Positions 60,774-64,000 of a stretch of DNA of 64,000 bases are shown piece by piece. Below the pieces are notes generated by a model. It worked only from the letters and a program-made list of their open reading frames with translations, was not told the DNA's origin and made no database searches. Position 1 is the stretch's first letter. Every line of letters begins with the position of its first letter. The position numbers and the translations under genes were made by a program. Origin of the DNA: Pseudomonadota bacterium (GTDB lineage: Bacteria > Pseudomonadota > Alphaproteobacteria > Rhizobiales > Devosiaceae); NCBI GenBank assembly GCA_023391095.1, contig JAEWBN010000017.1, positions 1 to 64,000 of the forward strand. Direction: 5' to 3'.

Positions 60774-62258
60774 TCAGGCTTCCATCGCAACGGGCGCTGG
60801 CCGACCCTGCGGCTGGCGGCCCGATGGCTTGAAGACGAAAGCCATGGCCAAGACCAGGCCGAAGGACACCACCTGATACCAGAGCGCCAGCGACGCGGCA
60901 TTTGAGAAGGCAAATTCCGGGCCCGATCCGGCGGCGAAATTGCCGGCCAGCCGGGAAAAGAAAATCTGCCCCACAAGCGCAATGCCAAGCGCGCCGCCCA
61001 CCTGCTGGAAGGCCTGCAATGCCCCGGAGCCGGCCCCGGCATCACGTGGCGGCACATTGCGCAGGACCAGCTGGAACAGGGACGAAAAGCCCGTGCCCAA
61101 GCCGATGCCTGCAATGACGAGGGCTGGCAAGAAGGTGATGGACTCGATGGTTTGGCCGGCATTGGCAAAGATGAAGTGGAGCCAGAGGATGCCTCCGGCC
61201 AGAAGCGTGCCGGCCGCGGCAAGGCGGCTGCGCAGATAGTGCGACCCGAAGCGTCCCGCTATGAAGGACGCGATCAGCACGCCGACCGAGAACGGGGTAT
61301 TGGCAAGGCCCGACTGAAGCGGGGAATAGCCGAAGCCCGATTGCAGCATCAGCGAGATGATCAGGAACATGCCCGGAATGCCCGAGGCAAAGACGGTGAC
61401 CACGAAGGCGCCGAACATATAGTCGCGGTTGCGCAGGAGATCGTAGTTGAGCAATTGCGGCTGACCCGCCTTGGCGCGCCTGCCTTGCCAGACGTAGAAG
61501 GTCCCCAGAAGGGCGACGCCCGCTGCCATCATGGCAAAGGACCAGAGCGGCCAGCCGAAGGCGCGTCCTTCGATGATGGGAAAGACGAGCGCGATGATGC
61601 CAAGGCCGAAAAGGGCGATGCCGACATAGTCGTTGCTCAGGTCCTTGTGACCCGGCAGGCGGGGAATGAGCAGCCAGCCGGCGACGATGGCGGCAATGCC
61701 GATGGGAATGTTGACAAGAAAGATCGGCTGCCAGTCGAGCCCGAAAAGCTGCGCATCGATCAGGATGCCGCCCAGGATCGGCCCGCACACCGAGGCCAGA
61801 CCCGCCGACAGGCCGAACAGCGAAAAGGCCTGCCCGCGTTCATTGGGAGGGAAGGTGACCGTAGCGATGGCCAGCACCTGCGGCGTCATCATGGCCCCGC
61901 CAATGCCCTGGAGCACGCGGGCGGCGATCAGCATTTCGATATTATGCGCGAGCCCGCAGAGGGCCGAGGCCGCCGTAAACGCCCCCACGCCCCATAGGAA
62001 CATTTTCGTGCGGCCCACAATGTCGCCCAGCCGGCCAAATGGCAGAAGGCCGAGAGCAAAGGCCAGAACATAGGCTGCGACCACCCACTCGATCTGGCTG
62101 TCCGAGGCGCCCAGATCTTCGCGCATCGAGGGGAGCGCGACATTGACGATGGTCACGTCGATCAGGTTCATGAAATTGGCGATCAGCAGGATGGCCAGCG
62201 AAAGCCAGCGGCGCGGATCGGGGGGCGTGGCCGTTTCGGCCGCATAGGTCTGTGACAT
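60774..62258 (-). CDS. MFS drug:H+ antiporter, DHA2 (EmrB/QacA) type
   Basis: The 494-residue protein has about fourteen membrane helices. The DHA2 motifs are present: LANFMNLIDVTIVNVALPSM in the first helix with the DxxxVNVALP core, motif A as FGRLGDIVGRTKMFL, and motif C-like GPILGGILI. It exports drugs or other compounds with proton exchange. The gene lies 17 bases downstream of a TetR-type regulator gene on the same strand, so the regulator probably controls both. Confidence 0.94.
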   Translation of the reverse strand: MSQTYAAETATPPDPRRWLSLAILLIANFMNLIDVTIVNVALPSMREDLGASDSQIEWVVAAYVLAFALGLLPFGRLGDIVGRTKMFLWGVGAFTAASALCGLAHNIEMLIAARVLQGIGGAMMTPQVLAIATVTFPPNERGQAFSLFGLSAGLASVCGPILGGILIDAQLFGLDWQPIFLVNIPIGIAAIVAGWLLIPRLPGHKDLSNDYVGIALFGLGIIALVFPIIEGRAFGWPLWSFAMMAAGVALLGTFYVWQGRRAKAGQPQLLNYDLLRNRDYMFGAFVVTVFASGIPGMFLIISLMLQSGFGYSPLQSGLANTPFSVGVLIASFIAGRFGSHYLRSRLAAAGTLLAGGILWLHFIFANAGQTIESITFLPALVIAGIGLGTGFSSLFQLVLRNVPPRDAGAGSGALQAFQQVGGALGIALVGQIFFSRLAGNFAAGSGPEFAFSNAASLALWYQVVSFGLVLAMAFVFKPSGRQPQGRPAPVAMEA

Positions 62259-62275
62259 GATGGCTCTCTGGGAGG

Positions 62276-62872
62276 TCAGATTTTGGCGGCCCGAAAGGCC
62301 CGCTCGAATTCGGCAAACACGGCAAGAACGTCTGAACGCGCTGGTCGGGTGATCCGCCAGCTCGAAACCATACCCGCATAAATGCGGGCGGCAGCATCCG
62401 GGTCGAGATCGGCCCGGAGGGAGCCATCGTCGGCGCCCTTGCGAAACATCTCCGCCAAGCTGGCCAGCCAGCCCAGCCGCATGGGCCGCATGATGGCGGC
62501 AATGGCGGGGTCGCGGCGAGCGCGCTCGGTCAGCTCGGCCATAACGGCCAGGCGTCCGGGCGCCTCTTCAATGGATTCAAGCGCATCCTCGAACTCCATA
62601 CGAAGCAATTCCAGCCCGCTCTTGCCTGCGCGTGGCCGCGACAGATCCTGCGCCACAAATTCGGCCTTGAGGCTTTCAGCCACCAGGGCCACCAGCGCTT
62701 CCTTGCTGGGCACATGGTAATGCAGCGTCGCGACATTGATGCCCACACGGGCGGCGATGTCGCGCGTGCGCAGGCCTTCGAGCCCCTTTTCAACGATGAT
62801 GTCGCGCGCCGCCTGGGCAATGGCGGCGCGGCGTTCGTCGCTGCTTTCGCGTTTCTGGATATCCGGTTCCAT
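62276..62872 (-). CDS. TetR-family transcriptional repressor
   Basis: The 198-residue protein has the TetR helix-turn-helix at about residues 34-65 (LRTRDIAARVGINVATLHYH, then SKEALVALV) and a C-terminal ligand-binding helical domain. It is the first gene of the two-gene operon with the MFS exporter. A perfect palindrome 32 bases before its start is a likely operator, giving autoregulation and drug-induced expression. The ligand is unknown. Confidence 0.93.
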   Translation of the reverse strand: MEPDIQKRESSDERRAAIAQAARDIIVEKGLEGLRTRDIAARVGINVATLHYHVPSKEALVALVAESLKAEFVAQDLSRPRAGKSGLELLRMEFEDALESIEEAPGRLAVMAELTERARRDPAIAAIMRPMRLGWLASLAEMFRKGADDGSLRADLDPDAAARIYAGMVSSWRITRPARSDVLAVFAEFERAFRAAKI

Positions 62873-62903
62873 GCCCAGCCTCTACGCCGCCACACAGCAA
62901 CAA

Positions 62904-62919
62904 TCAATCAGTTGATTGA
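62904..62919. promoter_or_regulatory. Likely TetR operator
   Basis: TCAATCAGTTGATTGA has perfect 7-base arms around GT. It lies 32 bases upstream of the tetR start and between it and ilvA, the normal position and length for a TetR-type site. Confidence 0.75.
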
Positions 62920-63015
62920 GACAATGCAGCCATGCGTTTCGGGGGCACCCTGGCCGGCGCGGTTGACATTTTCTGTCAGCAGGCGTCCATCAGCCTGCCG
63001 TTTCCGGAGGCGCGC

Positions 63016-64000
63016 ATGACTGACTACGTTCGCAAAATCCTGACCTCTTCTGTCTACGAGGTTGCCGAGCAAACCCCGCTCGAACCAATGGAACTGCTGT
63101 CCGAACGCCTGGGCCGCACTATTCTGGTCAAGCGCGAAGACCTTCAGCCGGTCTTTTCGTTCAAAATCCGTGGCGCCCATAATCGCATCGTGCATCTTAC
63201 TGCCGAGGAACGCGCACGCGGCGTCATCTGCGCCTCTGCCGGCAACCATGCACAGGGCGTTGCGCTGTCGGCAACACGGCTGGGTATCCGCTCGGTTGTG
63301 GTCATGCCCACCACGACGCCGCTGATCAAGGTGAACGCGGTCAGGCGCCTGGGCGGCGAAGTCGTGCTATTCGGCGACGGCTTTGACGCCGCACGCGCGC
63401 ATGCTGCGGGGCTGGCCGAACGCCATGGCTATGTCTTCGTCCATCCGTTCGATGATCCCGACGTGATCGCGGGCCAAGGCACGGTGGGGCTTGAGCTGAT
63501 GCGCCAGCATCCCGAGCCGATCGGGGCGATCTATGTGCCGGTCGGCGGCGGTGGATTGGCCGCTGGCATTGCCAGTTTCGTTAAATTCCTGCGCCCGGAA
63601 ATCCGCGTCATCGGCGTCGAACCGGAAGAAGCAGCCAGCATGAAAGCGGCCATCGCCGCCGGCAAACCCGTGCCGCTCGACCAGGTGGGACTTTTTGCCG
63701 ATGGCGTCGCCGTGCGTCAGGTGGGTGACGAAACCTTCCGCCTCTGCCGCGAACTGCTTGACGACATTGTCACCGTCTCGGCGGACGAAATCTGCGCCGC
63801 CATCAAGGACATTTTCGACGACCACCGCGCCATAACCGAACCCGCTGGGGCGCTGGCGCTGGCCGGTCTGCGCCGCGATGTGGAGAACGGCAATGCTCCG
63901 CAGGGGGCGCTGATCGCCATCAATTCGGGCGCCAATGTCAATTTTGACCGCCTGCGTTATGTCGCCGAGCGTGCCGAAATTGGGGAACGCGCCGAGGCCC
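63016..64000 (+). CDS. ilvA: Threonine ammonia-lyase (partial, 5' part)
   Basis: The gene runs past the right edge; 328 residues are visible. The start at ATG 63016 follows GGAGG. The pyridoxal-phosphate lysine is residue 50 in SFKIRGA, with SAGNHAQGVA and the phosphate loop VPVGGGGLAAGIA. It converts threonine to 2-oxobutyrate. The visible part is the catalytic domain, so whether a regulatory ACT-like domain follows (biosynthetic form) or not (catabolic form) cannot be judged here. A TGACA-TTTTC-TGTCA repeat (62964-62978) lies in its leader. Confidence 0.9.
   Translation, partial: MTDYVRKILTSSVYEVAEQTPLEPMELLSERLGRTILVKREDLQPVFSFKIRGAHNRIVHLTAEERARGVICASAGNHAQGVALSATRLGIRSVVVMPTTTPLIKVNAVRRLGGEVVLFGDGFDAARAHAAGLAERHGYVFVHPFDDPDVIAGQGTVGLELMRQHPEPIGAIYVPVGGGGLAAGIASFVKFLRPEIRVIGVEPEEAASMKAAIAAGKPVPLDQVGLFADGVAVRQVGDETFRLCRELLDDIVTVSADEICAAIKDIFDDHRAITEPAGALALAGLRRDVENGNAPQGALIAINSGANVNFDRLRYVAERAEIGERAEA

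Overview
The window is a GC-rich alphaproteobacterial chromosome segment. Several signs point to the order Hyphomicrobiales, and the gene content resembles Devosia and relatives, although the genus is only an inference. These signs are a MipZ-type division ATPase preceded by CtrA-like TTAACC sites, a 6S RNA between zapA and the 5-formyltetrahydrofolate cyclo-ligase gene, a DUF4164 gene beside zapA, a tkt-gap-(mipZ)-pgk-class I fba run, and a Tat-type leader on TolB.

Left edge (1-1900) is accessory DNA. It starts with the end of an insertion sequence whose transposase gene leaves the window. The element appears to cut an unrecognised gene. Next is an AT-rich stretch with a small protein that carries the three motifs of rolling-circle HUH endonucleases, and a small membrane protein.

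1899-14836 is one sugar-catabolic locus. A LacI-type regulator diverges from a Tat-exported solute-binding protein, a GH42-like glycoside hydrolase, two Dpp-type permeases, a fused DppD-DppF ATPase, a Gfo/Idh dehydrogenase, two TIM-barrel isomerases and a GarR-like reductase. Four GTTAG(G) elements lie in the divergent promoter region. The layout suggests uptake of a glycoside, its intracellular cleavage, and oxidation and isomerisation towards C3 acids. The substrate cannot be read from the sequence.

15112-19440 is an RND efflux pair without a local regulator. A 507-base stretch without a gene and a tRNA-Arg(ACG) follow, then an orphan sensor kinase and a pyridine nucleotide-disulfide oxidoreductase homologue that has lost its redox cysteines and catalytic histidine.

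23239-46417 is mostly housekeeping: rpmH-rnpA-yidC, engB, a glutamine amidotransferase, msrB, a fasciclin protein, tolQRAB, and a tightly coupled ruvC-ruvA-ruvB-nudix-HHH-ybgC chain. Two diguanylate cyclases sit between ruvC and yebC. An alanine/glycine symporter, a YmdB-type phosphodiesterase, fau, 6S RNA, zapA, tkt and gap follow.

46458-64000 contains mipZ, pgk, fba, a ThiE-like protein, a Sel1-repeat protein, an inositol monophosphatase-family enzyme, a phosphotransferase, a MotA/MotB-like pair, then pal-cpoB-tilS, argB, a TauE/SafE permease, a TetR/MFS efflux operon with a clear palindromic operator, and the start of ilvA. The tol-pal system, usually one cluster, is split here: tolB ends about 27 kb before pal begins.
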